DNA of 27,029 nucleotides from Dehalococcoidales bacterium (GCA_016931015.1 JAFGFP010000047.1:1-27029), one strand, 5' to 3'. Shown: positions 1 through 7,650, counted from the stretch's first letter. The notes: generated by a model not told the origin, from the letters alone. Numbers and translations: made by a program.

Positions 1-224
1 ATGGAGCGGGCCGCCGCCACCTGAGCCGCGCGCAGGATGGTACCGTCGCCGCCCACGGTGAGGATTAAATCGGTGCTGTCCAGATGGCACCAGGCCTGCT
101 CCTCCTCCCAGGCCGAGCAGAGCCACGCTGCAGCACCCCTGGCCTCCAGGAAGTCTTTCAGCTCCTGGGCCAAAGGCTGGGCCGCCTTATTCATCGGGTG
201 ATAGAGAATGCCAATCCGTTCCAC
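1..224 (-). CDS. nadK: NAD kinase, N-terminal part (runs off the window)
   Basis: Only the first 74 codons are present; the gene continues beyond base 1. NAD kinase phosphorylates NAD+ to NADP+ with ATP or polyphosphate in the cytoplasm. The reading begins VERIGILYHPMNKAA, the usual first beta strand and helix. It reaches the diagnostic motif TVGGDGTILRAA near residues 56-67, where the GGDGT loop binds nucleotide. I chose the GTG at 222-224 because GGAG lies six bases upstream. The frame stays open further upstream but shows no ATG, GTG or TTG start. The family assignment rests on the GGDGT motif and its position, and is firm even though most of the protein is missing. Confidence 0.88.
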   Translation of the reverse strand, partial: MERIGILYHPMNKAAQPLAQELKDFLEARGAAAWLCSAWEEEQAWCHLDSTDLILTVGGDGTILRAAQVAAARS

Positions 225-337
225 CGACGACTCCGAAACAACCAGGGGTAAGAGGATAAGCCAAGTGTAACATCGGTAACCTCAGGCGTCAAGAGAAGGT
301 CGCCCCGGAGCCTTAGCGGACGGAACCACCCATCGGC

Positions 338-1012
338 TTAAGCCACGGCCTGGCTCAGGCGAGACTGAAGAGCCACCCGGACGATAACGAAGCCCAAGCC
401 GCCCAGGAAGAAGACGGCGGCGAAGACCCCGGCGGCCCGCATCCTCCGTGCCGTTACCGCCTCGACACCCTTAGCGAAGCTCCAGAGCCAGATGTAGCTC
501 CCGATGGGGGTAAAGTAGCCCGCCGAGGCCGGCAGCTTGATGCCCTGAGCCTCCATTTTTTCCACCGGTTGCACTACCGCCCACTGCCACAACCGGCCCA
601 CGGCCCCGGCGATAAAACCGGCCGGGATGACAAACAGCAGGATTATGAAAAAGACCGGCTCGTCCCCGGCGCAGACGTGGCCATAAATAAGACGACAGGC
701 CAGGTGCCAGAAGAGGGCGTAGACGGCACCGTGCAGACAGAAAGCCACCGCCCCGGACTGCACCGAGTGCCACAGGAGCAGCAGGTAGTGCTGCGGGGAA
801 TGGGTTTCCGGAATAGTAAGCCAGCTAAAGCGCTTGCGGAAGCCAGCCACCGCCACCGAGACGGCGGCCGCCGCAAAAACGATGGCCAGTACGAACCCCA
901 TCAAATCCCGCTGCAGGACCTCGGCCATCCCCAGACCCAACATAACAATAGCCGTGATACTCAAAGCGTAAGGCAGCCAGAAATACCGCTTGGGTGAAAT
1001 TTCTTTTTGCAT
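338..1012 (-). CDS. polytopic membrane protein of unknown function
   Basis: The protein is 224 residues long and I do not recognise the family. It has about five hydrophobic stretches, roughly residues 12-30, 36-56, 85-108, 120-142 and 193-214. Basic residues follow several of them (FRKRF, TARRMR), as expected for an integral membrane protein with cytoplasmic loops. The ATG is preceded by GGAGGT with four bases between. Upstream lies a TTGACA-N17-TATGTT promoter whose -10 end runs into two adjacent 16-bp dyads, so the gene is probably under repressor control. It is monocistronic as far as visible: the next gene on the same strand is nadK, about 110 bases downstream. No catalytic or transport motif is visible. 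Confidence 0.75.
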   Translation of the reverse strand: MQKEISPKRYFWLPYALSITAIVMLGLGMAEVLQRDLMGFVLAIVFAAAAVSVAVAGFRKRFSWLTIPETHSPQHYLLLLWHSVQSGAVAFCLHGAVYALFWHLACRLIYGHVCAGDEPVFFIILLFVIPAGFIAGAVGRLWQWAVVQPVEKMEAQGIKLPASAGYFTPIGSYIWLWSFAKGVEAVTARRMRAAGVFAAVFFLGGLGFVIVRVALQSRLSQAVA

Positions 1013-1032
1013 TTCGACCTCCAGGGCCTTAT

Positions 1033-1064
1033 GTTAGATTTTTCTAACGTTATCTATTTCTAAC
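1033..1064 (-). promoter_or_regulatory. two tandem 16-bp dyads, candidate operator
   Basis: Two 16-bp units abut exactly: GTTAGATTTTTCTAAC at 1033-1048 and GTTATCTATTTCTAAC at 1049-1064. The first has perfect GTTAG/CTAAC arms and the second has GTTA/TAAC arms. The whole block also has approximate dyad symmetry around AACGTT at 1046-1051, with TGTTAGA at both outer ends. It starts inside the -10 element of the promoter for the membrane-protein gene ending at 338, so a bound dimer pair would block transcription. The regulator is unknown. Confidence 0.6.
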
Positions 1065-1090
1065 ATACACCAAAAGTGATATTTTGTCAA
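1062..1090 (-). promoter_or_regulatory. sigma-70-type promoter for the membrane-protein gene
   Basis: On the minus strand TTGACA (1090-1085) is followed by a 17-base spacer and TATGTT (1067-1062). The -35 matches the consensus fully and the -10 matches four of six bases. The predicted start, near 1055, lies inside the tandem dyads. Confidence 0.6.
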
Positions 1091-1288
1091 GCCCCCGAGG
1101 TCCCATAAATAAAAAACCCGCTACTGGCCCGAAAGACCTCCTCCTTGCCGGGAAGCGCAGAGGCCAATTCAACCAGTACCGGGCAAGATATAGCTTAACC
1201 GATAAACCAAACTATATCTCTAGTCTAGGTTATGTCAAATTACCAGGAACTACACGCATTTACGATAAATTCGCCGATAAACCGGAAG
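1091..1288. other. AT-richer intergenic stretch, no gene supported
   Basis: This stretch separates the membrane-protein promoter from the end of the lipoprotein gene. It is visibly lower in GC than its surroundings. An open frame runs through it on the plus strand (1084-1335), but it has no ribosome binding site, overlaps the 3' end of the lipoprotein gene, and has low-complexity composition with no family resemblance. I see no convincing terminator or RNA structure. Confidence 0.4.
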
Positions 1289-1678
1289 TTAGTCGATATC
1301 CCTTGCTTCAAAGAGCATCCATTCTTCTTCTATAAGTACCACGAAATTTCCCTCATATGGCGCATACGAACAACCCAAAATAGGCGTCATGTTTGATTGA
1401 CCGTTTTCGGTTGGCATTTCGGATAGAGGGACTGTTGATGTAACGATGCCCATTATTGAGGCTTCATCAATCTCGACTGGAACCTCCTCGCCCGTGTAAT
1501 AGTATAGTACATTGTCAATCAGCAAAGATGGCGGAAGTGCGTTTGGTGTGTTTGGGATGTCTTGCGGTTGGCTACACCCGAACAAGAGACAAGCACCAGC
1601 AACAGACAATGCAACCAATGCCCTCGCTAAATTATGGTTTCCTGTTACCCTTATCGAAGACAAAATACGGCTTTTCAT
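1289..1678 (-). CDS. small predicted lipoprotein
   Basis: The 129-residue protein has a basic N-terminus, a hydrophobic segment at about residues 18-33 and a lipobox LLFGC with the acylated cysteine at position 35. This predicts an exported protein anchored in the outer face of the membrane. The mature part (about 95 residues) is a compact domain with Tyr/Glu-rich strands such as LYYYTGEEVPVEID and ends in the acidic EEEWMLFEARDID. It resembles short lipoproteins of Gram-positive gut bacteria in general style, but I cannot name a family. Its ATG overlaps the TGA of the 47-codon gene just upstream (ATGA), so the two are translationally coupled. Lower GC than the flanks hints at recent acquisition. 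Confidence 0.72.
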   Translation of the reverse strand: MKSRILSSIRVTGNHNLARALVALSVAGACLLFGCSQPQDIPNTPNALPPSLLIDNVLYYYTGEEVPVEIDEASIMGIVTSTVPLSEMPTENGQSNMTPILGCSYAPYEGNFVVLIEEEWMLFEARDID

Positions 1679-1818
1679 CTCCAGCCCAAATAGGCGGACA
1701 AGAAGTACAAACCGACCGAAATCGCTGCGATGCCAATCCCCAAAACAATGTATAAGATGCGGCGGCGCCGCTTGTCATTAGGGTTCGCCCAATCGGGGAC
1801 TTCTTCGAAATTATCCAT
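1675..1818 (-). CDS. 47-residue single-span membrane protein
   Basis: This short gene starts with ATG at 1816-1818 behind GGAAGG. It reads MDNFEEVPDWANPNDKRRRR, then one hydrophobic helix (about residues 21-44), and ends with LGWR. The order of acidic N-terminus, Arg cluster and helix predicts a signal-anchor protein with a cytoplasmic N-terminus. The stop shares bases with the start of the lipoprotein gene (ATGA overlap), so both are probably one transcription unit. A TATAAT at 1855-1850 lies 32 bases upstream of the ATG. I do not recognise the family. A role as small partner of the lipoprotein is inference from the coupling only. Confidence 0.68.
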   Translation of the reverse strand: MDNFEEVPDWANPNDKRRRRILYIVLGIGIAAISVGLYFLSAYLGWR

Positions 1819-1849
1819 GTAGTACCTTCCCTTTCCTCGGTCTGCCCTT

Positions 1850-1855
1850 ATTATA
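1850..1855 (-). promoter_or_regulatory. -10 element for the small membrane protein/lipoprotein pair
   Basis: A perfect TATAAT on the minus strand lies 32 bases before the start codon at 1818. No good -35 hexamer is seen at the usual distance. Confidence 0.4.
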
Positions 1856-1932
1856 ACATAACGTCCCAGCCAGCCTCTTGACAGCCCGCCCCGACTTAAA
1901 CCTATTCAGACTGACAAAGCCTCTAGTGCGGT

Positions 1933-2904
1933 TCACCGGCCGTCCGCCTCACTGCGGCTCCCCTGGGCATCCGTCTCTGGTAGCTTCTCCACCGGGGTGC
2001 GGCTGGCAAGCTCCAGCTTATCTCCGAAGCGGCTCAGCTTCCGGCTCGCTTCGTCATACTTACCCGCCGCATTACGGATGTGGGTGCCGACTATCCGGTA
2101 GTCGTCCTGAAAGTCCATCAGGTCACCCTGGAGACGCTGCAGGTAGCCCAGGATTTCCCGGGCCGTCTGCTCGATGTGCAACCCCTTGAGCCCCTGAACG
2201 ATAACCTGTAAATAGGCGTAGAAGCTGTTGGGCGAGACCGGGATAACCCGCTTCTGAATGGAGTAGCTGTATATCTCGCTCTCCTCGGCGCAGCCGCGCA
2301 AAATGGTTTCGTAGTAGACGTTTTCCGCGGGGACATACATCAGGGCGAAGTCGAAGGTGCCCTCGTCGGGCAGGATATACTTGGTCACATTGTCGATATG
2401 ATTTCTCACGGTGCGCATGAACTGCCGCCTCAGGGTCTTCTGCTCCGCCTCGGTCTCCGCCCCGAGTATCCGCCCGAAGTCCTCCAGGGGGAACTTGGAA
2501 TCGATGGGCACCAGGTGCCCCCCGATACGAATCACGGCATCCACCGCATCGCCGCTTAAGAAGCGATACTGGAGAGAGTAGTTCTCCCGGGGTAAGACGT
2601 CGGCGAGCAGCCTCTCCAGCAAAAGCTCCCCGAAACCACCCCGGAACTTGGGCGCCCGGAGCAGCTCCTGAAGGCTGGAGATGTTCTTACCCACCTCCTC
2701 GATGTCCCGGGTGCGCTTGCTGAGCTCACCCAGGCGCTCCCGCACCTCGCCGAAAACGCTCAGGCTGCCCTCCACCTTTTCCCCAACCACCCGGGAGAGC
2801 GTGTCGGTCTGCTCCCGCAGCCGGTCGTGCCCGCGCCGCCGGTCGGCGACGAGAAAGATAACTAAAACTGCAAGGACGATGATTATTATTACTTCCAGCT
2901 CCAT
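1933..2904 (-). CDS. rmuC: RmuC-family DNA recombination protein
   Basis: The 323-residue protein starts with a transmembrane helix (about residues 4-20). A charged coiled-coil follows to about residue 80, then the RmuC domain (about 80-285). Characteristic RmuC stretches are RGGFGELLLERLLADVLP, the motif HLVPIDSKFPLEDF near residues 129-142, VRNHIDNVTKYI and ALMYVPAENVYYE. RmuC proteins are nuclease-like proteins that limit recombination between short inverted repeats in Escherichia coli; the biochemical activity is not settled. The length is shorter than the E. coli protein (about 475 residues) but normal for Gram-positive-type members. The gene diverges from apbE. TATAAT at 2949-2944 may be its -10 element; the ribosome binding site (GGGG) is weak. 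Confidence 0.9.
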   Translation of the reverse strand: MELEVIIIIVLAVLVIFLVADRRRGHDRLREQTDTLSRVVGEKVEGSLSVFGEVRERLGELSKRTRDIEEVGKNISSLQELLRAPKFRGGFGELLLERLLADVLPRENYSLQYRFLSGDAVDAVIRIGGHLVPIDSKFPLEDFGRILGAETEAEQKTLRRQFMRTVRNHIDNVTKYILPDEGTFDFALMYVPAENVYYETILRGCAEESEIYSYSIQKRVIPVSPNSFYAYLQVIVQGLKGLHIEQTAREILGYLQRLQGDLMDFQDDYRIVGTHIRNAAGKYDEASRKLSRFGDKLELASRTPVEKLPETDAQGSRSEADGR

Positions 2905-2943
2905 AGTTACCCCGCGACCGGCCCTCGCCAGATACTCAAGCTA

Positions 2944-2949
2944 ATTATA
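2944..2949 (-). promoter_or_regulatory. -10 element for rmuC
   Basis: TATAAT on the minus strand lies about 40 bases before the rmuC start. The -35 region 17 bases further upstream is poor (TGTCTA). Confidence 0.35.
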
Positions 2950-3009
2950 CACTAAGCGCCGCTAAATAGACACCGGCCGCCGAGCCGGTCGGAGTTAAAA
3001 TAAGCCACT

Positions 3010-3027
3010 GGAATTCTAGGGAATTCT
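3010..3027. repeat. GGAATTCT direct repeat with 10-bp period
   Basis: GGAATTCT occurs at 3010-3017 and again at 3020-3027, one helical turn apart, each copy holding the palindrome GAATTC. It sits in the divergent rmuC/apbE intergenic region, about 110 bases before apbE. A TAAAAT at 3032-3037 directly follows and could be a -10 element for the Rnf operon, although no good -35 is seen. Confidence 0.35.
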
Positions 3028-3138
3028 CTGCTAAAATAACGAAGCTCAGGTTCTAATCCTGATAGCCATCCCCAAAGTACCCGAAGCGATCCGGTACAGG
3101 TATCCTTTAGACTAGGAAGTTAAAGCATCGGGAAACAT

Positions 3139-4155
3139 ATGAAAAAACCTCGTCTGATTGTAATAAGCCTTTTAGTCCTCTTAATCACTGCGCTCGGAGC
3201 GACCAGCTGCGCCGCCGCCCCGCTGAGAAAGTTCGAAGTCACCCAGTCCATGATGGACACCTTCGTCACCGCCACCGTTTACGCCAGCGACGACGCCAAG
3301 GCCAACGCCGCCATAGACGCCGCCTTCGCCCGGATGGAAGAGATAGTCGCCGCCGCCTCGATATACGACGAATCGGCCGAGGCCTTTCGGCTCAACCGGG
3401 ACGGCTATCTGGAGGCACCCTCCCAGGACCTGCGCCAGATGATAACCAAATCAATCGAATACGGCGAGATAACCGACGGGGCCTTCGACATTACCGTCCA
3501 GCCGCTGCTCGAGCTGTGGGAGGCGGGCCTGTGGCAGGAGCCCGCAGACATCCAGCAGCAGCGCATCAACGAGACCCTGAAGCTCGTCGGCTGGGATAAG
3601 ATTATCGTGGAGAAGGACAGGATATCCTTCTCGGAAGCGGGCATGGAGATAACCTTAGGCGGTATCGCCAAGGGCTACGCCGTCAGCGAAGCCCTGAAGA
3701 CCATCAAAGGGCTGGGCATTAAAAGCGCCATGGTCAACGCCGGCGGCGACATGGCCGCCCTGGGCTCCAAACCGGGCAGCGAGCCGTGGTTTATCGCTCT
3801 GTATAATCCCGACGACACCACCCAGAGCCTGGTCAACTTCGAAATTGCCAACAAAGCCATCACCACCTCGGGGAACTACGCCCGCTACTTCGACCCCGAG
3901 CAGGAAGCGGGCCACATCCTTAACCCCCTGACGGGGTGCTCCGCCCAGGAGTGCATCAGCGCCACGGTGATCGCCGACAGCGCCACCCAGGCGGACGCCT
4001 TATCCACCGCTATTTTCGTCATGGGGCCGGAGGCCGGGGTGAGGCTGGTTGAGTCGCTGAGTAACGTCGAGTGCCTCATTATCGGTGCCGACCGGAAGCT
4101 CTACGGCTCGTCGGGGCTGTATATGTATTCCGCCGAAAGCGAGGTTAAAGAGTAG
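3139..4155 (+). CDS. apbE: FAD:protein FMN transferase, lipoprotein
   Basis: ApbE/Ftp enzymes split FAD and attach FMN through a phosphoester bond to a threonine of target proteins such as RnfG and RnfD, outside the membrane. This 338-residue protein has a lipoprotein signal with the cysteine of GATSC at position 24. The family motifs follow in order: TDGAFDITVQPL (112-123), LGGIAKGYAV (173-182), NAGGD (200-204), HILNPLTG (259-266) and the metal-binding segment TQADALSTAIFVMG (283-296), with Asp286. The length is typical. It is the first gene of the Rnf operon and rnfC begins two bases after its stop, so the operon carries its own flavinylation enzyme. The ATG follows a weak GGGAAAC site. Confidence 0.95.
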   Translation: MKKPRLIVISLLVLLITALGATSCAAAPLRKFEVTQSMMDTFVTATVYASDDAKANAAIDAAFARMEEIVAAASIYDESAEAFRLNRDGYLEAPSQDLRQMITKSIEYGEITDGAFDITVQPLLELWEAGLWQEPADIQQQRINETLKLVGWDKIIVEKDRISFSEAGMEITLGGIAKGYAVSEALKTIKGLGIKSAMVNAGGDMAALGSKPGSEPWFIALYNPDDTTQSLVNFEIANKAITTSGNYARYFDPEQEAGHILNPLTGCSAQECISATVIADSATQADALSTAIFVMGPEAGVRLVESLSNVECLIIGADRKLYGSSGLYMYSAESEVKE

Positions 4156-4157
4156 CC

Positions 4158-5483
4158 TTGGCCATCAGGTTGAGAAAGAAGGGCTCCCCCTACGGCGTCA
4201 GGGTGCCGGAGAGTAAGCTCAGCGAGAAGATGCCCATCGAGGCGGCCCCCCTGCCGGAGAAGGTGGTCATTCCCTTACAGCAGAACATCGGCGCCCCCTG
4301 CCAGGCCCTGGTCAAGAAGGGAGACAAGGTACTCACCGGCCAGAAGATCGGCGACTCGGACAAGTTCGTGAGCGCCCCCATCCACGCCACCCTGTCCGGT
4401 GAGGTAAGCGGCACCACCACGGTGGTTAACCCCCCCACCGGAGCGCTGGTCGAGGCATTAGTGATAACCTCCGATGGAGAAGATAAGTGGACGGAGCTTA
4501 GCCCACCCCGGAACCCCGAGAAACTCTCCGTAAAGGAGACCCTGGAGCGGATACGGGAAGCGGGCCTGGTGGGGCTGGGCGGGGCTGCCTTCCCCACCCA
4601 CATCAAGCTATCCCCACCCAAGGGCAAGGAAATCGACACCGTTATCCTGAACGGCTGCGAGTGCGAGCCCTATGTCACCTCCGACCACAGAATGATGCTG
4701 GAATACGGGGAGCCGGTTCTCTCCGGGCTAAAGGTTATCAGCCGGGTGCTTTCCCCTAAAGCCGTCTATATCGCCATCGAGGATAATAAAGAAGACGCTA
4801 TCGACCACATGGAGAAGCTGGTCGCCAAGCTGGGGTTTACCGACTTCAAAATCGCCCCCCTGAAATCGAAGTACCCCATGGGGGCGGAAAAGACCCTCAT
4901 CGAGATGATACTGGGCCGGGAAGTCCCCATCGGGGGTCTGCCATTGGACGTGGGGGTGGTGGTGCACAACGTGAGCACTGCTAAAGCCGTCCACGACGCC
5001 GTTATCGAAGGAAAACCCCTCGTCGAGCGGGTGGTAACCGTTACCGGCGCCGTAAAGAACCCGAAGAACCTGATGACCCGGTTCGGCACCTCGCTAAAGA
5101 GCCTCATCGACTACTGCGGCGGCATGGACGAGCGAGCCAACAAGGTCATCCTCGGCGGCCCGATGATGGGCATCGCCCAGTTCGACCTCGACTTTCCCGC
5201 CGTCAAGGGGACGAACAGCATCCTGGTAACGGAAAGCCACCCCCTAAGAGAGCAGGACTGCATCAGCTGCGGCAAGTGCGTCGAAATCTGCCCCATGCGC
5301 CTCATGCCCACACTGCTGGCCCGCTACGCCAAGGCGGGCCGCTACGACGACTGCCAGGACAATTACATCGACGACTGCTTCGAGTGCGGGGCCTGTACCT
5401 TTACCTGCCCGGCCAATATCCCGCTCGTGCAGTATATTAAGATAGCCAAGAAAGAACTGGCCAAAAGGAAGGCTGGTAAATGA
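4158..5483 (+). CDS. rnfC: Rnf complex subunit C
   Basis: RnfC is the peripheral subunit of the ion-translocating ferredoxin:NAD+ oxidoreductase and carries the NAD(H) and FMN site. This 441-residue protein opens with the barrel-sandwich region of the family (RKKGSPYGVRVPESK). The FMN/NADH-binding region follows, with LVGLGGAAFPTHIK (137-150) and NGCECEPY (165-172). Two 4Fe-4S motifs close it: C368-x2-C371-x2-C374-x3-C378 and C407-x2-C410-x2-C413-x3-C417. The start is TTG two bases after the apbE stop, and no ATG lies nearby before the conserved region. The last codons overlap the rnfD start by four bases. There is no long C-terminal repeat extension of the kind seen in some proteobacterial RnfC. 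Confidence 0.96.
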   Translation: MAIRLRKKGSPYGVRVPESKLSEKMPIEAAPLPEKVVIPLQQNIGAPCQALVKKGDKVLTGQKIGDSDKFVSAPIHATLSGEVSGTTTVVNPPTGALVEALVITSDGEDKWTELSPPRNPEKLSVKETLERIREAGLVGLGGAAFPTHIKLSPPKGKEIDTVILNGCECEPYVTSDHRMMLEYGEPVLSGLKVISRVLSPKAVYIAIEDNKEDAIDHMEKLVAKLGFTDFKIAPLKSKYPMGAEKTLIEMILGREVPIGGLPLDVGVVVHNVSTAKAVHDAVIEGKPLVERVVTVTGAVKNPKNLMTRFGTSLKSLIDYCGGMDERANKVILGGPMMGIAQFDLDFPAVKGTNSILVTESHPLREQDCISCGKCVEICPMRLMPTLLARYAKAGRYDDCQDNYIDDCFECGACTFTCPANIPLVQYIKIAKKELAKRKAGK

Positions 5484-6484
5484 CACAGGAAGCTAGCCAG
5501 GAGACGCCCCCGGAAACCGTCCCGGAAGAAGCGGCCGCAGCGAGGCAGTTCCTGATTTCGCCGGGCCCTCATTTGTGGAAGGGGCTCTCGGTAAGCGGGA
5601 TAATGTACCTTGTGGTCTATGCCCTGCTCCTGCCCGCCGGGGCCGGGGTCTACTTCTTCGGGCAGCGCGCCCTCTCCGTGATGGGGGTAAGCATCGGGGT
5701 CGCCATCCTCACCGAGTACCTCTGTAAGAAACTACGCGGGCAGCCCTTCGTCATGGACGGGAGCACCATCGTTACCGGGTTGCTCCTGGCTCTGGTCCTA
5801 CCGCCGACGATAGCCCTGTGGATGGTGGCCCTCGGCTCGATATTCGCCATTGCCGTCGTTAAGGAAGCCTTCGGCGGTCTGGGGCACAATATCTTTAACC
5901 CGGCTCTGGCCGCCCGTGCCTTCATGTCGGTGAGCTTCCCCATGGAGATGACCACCTGGGTTAAGCCGATGGGCTTCGGGGCGGATGCGGTGACCTGCGC
6001 CAGCCCCCTAAGCGGCACCTCCATCTGGCAACCCTACGACCCCTCGACGTACCGGGCGCTTTTCTTAGGTAACACCGCCGGCTCAATCGGCGAGACCTCG
6101 GCGCTCTTGATAATAATCGGCGGCGCTATCCTGCTGGCGCGCGGTATCATAAACTGGCGGATTCCGGCCATTTACATCGGCGTGGTCGCGCTATTAGCTC
6201 TCGGCTTCGGCGAAGACCCCCTGTTCCACATCCTGGCCGGCGGGCTTATGCTCGGCGCCTTCTTCATGGCCACGGACTACGTTACCTCGCCCCTGACCAA
6301 CCGCGGTAAGATAATCTTCGCCGTGGGTCTGGGACTGCTCACCATGATTATCAGACGCTTCGCGGGCATGCCGGAGGGAGTATGCTACTCCATCCTGTTC
6401 ATGAACGCCATTACCCCCCTCATCGACCGCTATACCAAACTCAAGCCCTACGGACTGCAAAAGAAGGTGGCTCATGCCAGCTAA
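5480..6484 (+). CDS. rnfD: Rnf complex subunit D, membrane subunit
   Basis: RnfD is the integral membrane subunit related to NqrB and is thought to form part of the ion path. The 334 residues include about eight to ten membrane spans, the conserved MDGSTIVTGLLLAL (92-105), GGLGHNIFNPALAARAFM (132-149) and ATDYVTSPLT (264-273). In the family a threonine in an S/T-G-A-T type motif carries covalent FMN. Here the aligned stretch reads D169-A-V-T-C-A-S-P-L, so serine 175 (codon 6002-6004, AGC) stands where threonine is usual. The start overlaps rnfC (ATGA), and the end overlaps rnfG by 11 bases. Confidence 0.95.
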   Translation: MTQEASQETPPETVPEEAAAARQFLISPGPHLWKGLSVSGIMYLVVYALLLPAGAGVYFFGQRALSVMGVSIGVAILTEYLCKKLRGQPFVMDGSTIVTGLLLALVLPPTIALWMVALGSIFAIAVVKEAFGGLGHNIFNPALAARAFMSVSFPMEMTTWVKPMGFGADAVTCASPLSGTSIWQPYDPSTYRALFLGNTAGSIGETSALLIIIGGAILLARGIINWRIPAIYIGVVALLALGFGEDPLFHILAGGLMLGAFFMATDYVTSPLTNRGKIIFAVGLGLLTMIIRRFAGMPEGVCYSILFMNAITPLIDRYTKLKPYGLQKKVAHAS

Positions 6485-7019
6485 GAAAAGCAGCACCTTA
6501 AAGAACGCCTTCCCTATCATCCTGCTCACCATAGTGGTCACGGTGTGCGTCAGCATACTCACTTTTGTCGACAGCCTTACCCGGGACAAAATCAGCGCCC
6601 AGGAGGACGAGGCCGTTAAGGCCCTGCTCAGCGAGATGTTCCCCGGGATGAGCCACTTCGAGTATCAGGACGAGATATACACCATCTACGCCGACGGCGA
6701 CCAAATCGGCTACGCCTTTCTCGCGGTGGGCAATGGCTACGGCGGCGACATTAATATCTTGGTCGGCCTCGAGGACGAGACGACCATAAAAGGGATAACC
6801 ATCGCCTCCCAGTCGGAGACCCCGGGCCTAGGCACCAGAATCGCCGAGCCGGCCTTCACCGACCAGTTCGCCGGGCTGGCGATTAGCGACGTGTCGCTGA
6901 GCCGCGACGGCGGCCAAATAGATGCCATAACCAGCTCCACGATAAGCTCGAGCGCCGTGGTCGAGGCGGTGAGCCAAACGGCCATGGAAAAGGTGAAGCA
7001 GCTTAAGGAGAACCAGTAG
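6474..7019 (+). CDS. rnfG: Rnf complex subunit G, FMN-binding
   Basis: RnfG is a single-span protein whose extracytoplasmic FMN-binding domain carries covalent FMN. The 181 residues show one N-terminal helix (12-32) and then the domain with SETPGLGTRI (114-123). The flavinylation region is D150-A-I-T-S-S-T156-I-S-S-S. The acceptor would be Thr156; the motif is TSST rather than the common S/T-G-A-T. The neighbouring apbE product is the expected flavin transferase. The start lies inside the end of rnfD and the stop is 10 bases before rnfE, with AGGAGG between, so translation is coupled. Confidence 0.94.
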   Translation: MPAKKSSTLKNAFPIILLTIVVTVCVSILTFVDSLTRDKISAQEDEAVKALLSEMFPGMSHFEYQDEIYTIYADGDQIGYAFLAVGNGYGGDINILVGLEDETTIKGITIASQSETPGLGTRIAEPAFTDQFAGLAISDVSLSRDGGQIDAITSSTISSSAVVEAVSQTAMEKVKQLKENQ

Positions 7020-7029
7020 GAGGCTAGCG

Positions 7030-7650
7030 ATGGGTAATGGTAAATTCGCCAAAGAGTTTGCCAAGGGAATAATCCTGGCTAATCCGGTCTTCGTGCTGGC
7101 CCTGGGCCTGTGCCCCACGCTGGCGATAAGCACCTCGATTGATAACGCCCTGGGCATGACCCTGGCGGTGCTCATCGTGCTCCTCGGCTCGAACATCATC
7201 ATCGCCCTGATACGGAACTTCGTGCCCAACATCACCCGGATTCCTATATTTATCGTCATCATCGCCACCCTGGTTACCGTGGTCAACCTGATATTCCACG
7301 CATATCTCCCCGCTACCTACGAGGCGCTGGGCATCTTCCTGCCCCTGATTGTGGTTAACTGCATTATCCTCGGCCGGGCCGAGGCCTTCGCCTCCAAGAA
7401 TCCGGTGGCGAGCTCCATCGCCGATGCCCTGGGTATTACCGTGGGCTTCATGCTGGCCCTGCTCATGATATCCTTCATCAGGCAGGTGCTCGGCACCGGG
7501 GGCCTTTCGGTGTTCGGCCACGACCTCTTCACCCTGCCGGGATTGAGAGACCACCCGATAGCCATCTTTATCCTGCCCTACGGGGCCTTCCTGGTCATCG
7601 GGCTGCTCATGGGACTGTTCCGGCGCACGGGGGTGATGAAGAATGAATGA
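7030..7650 (+). CDS. rnfE: Rnf complex subunit E, membrane subunit
   Basis: RnfE (206 residues) is one of the paired, inverted-topology membrane subunits RnfA/RnfE that form the core of the complex and hold a 2Fe-2S cluster between them. Six membrane spans are visible. Family stretches are GIILANPVFVLALGLCPTLA (16-35), with the first conserved cysteine, and LPLIVVNCIILGRAEAFA (98-115), with the second. The ribosome binding site is AGGAGG six bases upstream. The end overlaps rnfA by eight bases. Confidence 0.95.
   Translation: MGNGKFAKEFAKGIILANPVFVLALGLCPTLAISTSIDNALGMTLAVLIVLLGSNIIIALIRNFVPNITRIPIFIVIIATLVTVVNLIFHAYLPATYEALGIFLPLIVVNCIILGRAEAFASKNPVASSIADALGITVGFMLALLMISFIRQVLGTGGLSVFGHDLFTLPGLRDHPIAIFILPYGAFLVIGLLMGLFRRTGVMKNE

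Noticed and set aside
569..997. 142-codon frame opposite the membrane-protein gene
   Set aside because: Its composition is that of an antisense shadow (Gln, His, Arg and Gly rich), without a start signal.
1084..1335. 83-codon frame on the plus strand
   Set aside because: It has no ribosome binding site or family resemblance, and it overlaps the real lipoprotein gene's 3' end on the other strand.
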